A stretch of 64,000 nucleotides of DNA from assembly GCF_901709675.1 (NCBI RefSeq), contig NC_051108.1, forward strand, positions 8,294,631 to 8,358,630, read 5' to 3'. This DNA comes from Syngnathus acus. Lineage: Eukaryota; Chordata; Actinopteri; Syngnathiformes; Syngnathidae. Below are positions 63,781 through 64,000 of this stretch, one piece after another. Within the stretch, counting starts at the first letter, position 1; each line of letters opens with the position of its first letter. The position numbers and the translations under genes are program-made. The notes below the pieces were generated by a model. That model did not search any database, had not been told where the DNA came from, and worked only from the letters and a program-made list of their open reading frames with translations.

Positions 63781-64000
63781 TAAAGAGCCGTTTACCAAAC
63801 CCACGTCTTTCCTTGAACTTTGTTAACGCTACAATATAGTTATATAGTAGATCTGTGGAATAACGACGAGGCTGACGTCAGGGCGCACGCACGCGCGGCG
63901 TTGTTGACAAAGGACGAGGAATTTGATCGATGGATTTAATGATTTAGAGTGCACAGATGGTCTGATAACATTATTGCTTATATAATAGTTATTTGATATA
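63781..64000. other. Window end without recognised features
   Basis: GC-rich then AT-rich sequence; no gene seen. Confidence 0.4.

Noticed and set aside
63467-63826. 119-codon frame with repeated WxxxGGRRSAGW-like segments
   Set aside because: It reads through a tandem repeat in several frames on both strands. Unit length and indels change the frame from unit to unit.
53636-64000. Search for EF-hand and PH exons of the phospholipase
   Set aside because: No frame with EF-hand loops or PH motifs and splice sites was found; the exons are probably beyond the window.

Overview
The window is nuclear DNA of a ray-finned (teleost) fish. Evidence: exons with GT-AG splice sites, Rex3, Rex1/L2 and CR1-type LINEs, Tf1/sushi-type Ty3/Gypsy elements, Tc1, hAT and pogo/Tigger transposons, tRNA-derived SINEs, and long TA, GGAT, TCTA and CCTA microsatellites. 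No bacterial or organellar gene was seen.

The only host gene recognised is a phosphoinositide phospholipase C of the delta class, on the minus strand. Eight consecutive exons run from 53635 down to 21772. They encode the whole catalytic X domain, the X-Y linker, the Y domain and the start of the C2 domain. All eight are open, and their phases join without a break. The first exons (PH domain, EF-hands) and the rest of C2 were not found and probably lie outside the window. Everything else is intronic or upstream sequence, almost all of it built from transposable elements.

Layout. 1-21192: one intron filled by a nest of insertions. A 5'-truncated LINE holds a Tf1/sushi gypsy. The gypsy holds two solo LTRs in opposite orientation and a nearly full-length CR1/L2-type LINE. 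That LINE holds a hAT element, two L2 pieces, a Rex3 and a Tc1. 21772-23150: three close-spaced phospholipase exons. 23151-29222: Rex3 and Rex1/L2 pieces, Tigger, Tc1 and a probable solo LTR. 29223-29592: two exons 87 bp apart. 29930-34936: hAT MITE, SINE, a 2.4-kb solo LTR. 35150-44990: a LINE split by an 8.9-kb LTR element. 45228-45380: exon. 45470-50100: SINE, solo LTR, Tigger, Rex3, DNA elements and a hairpin. 50155-50299: exon. 50690-53070: LINE, deleted gypsy, Rex3. 53434-53635: exon. 53779-64000: DNA transposons, LINEs (one with a PHD-like finger inside its reverse transcriptase), SINE and GC-rich tandem repeats.

The strongest candidate for something undescribed is the LTR family with ~2-kb LTRs. 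It has four copies here: one complete at 35980-44894 and three solo LTRs. The complete copy has a tRNA-Lys-type primer site, a polypurine tract and 4-bp target duplications, but no recognisable gag, pol or env. Its two LTRs look nearly identical apart from a SINE at the TATA box of one and a different number of a 116-130-bp repeat, so it appears young. A second point of mechanism is that the Tf1/sushi gypsy has a site just inside its 5' LTR that is complementary to its own LTR, as expected for self-priming.

All family names rest on motif recognition by eye. No database search was run.
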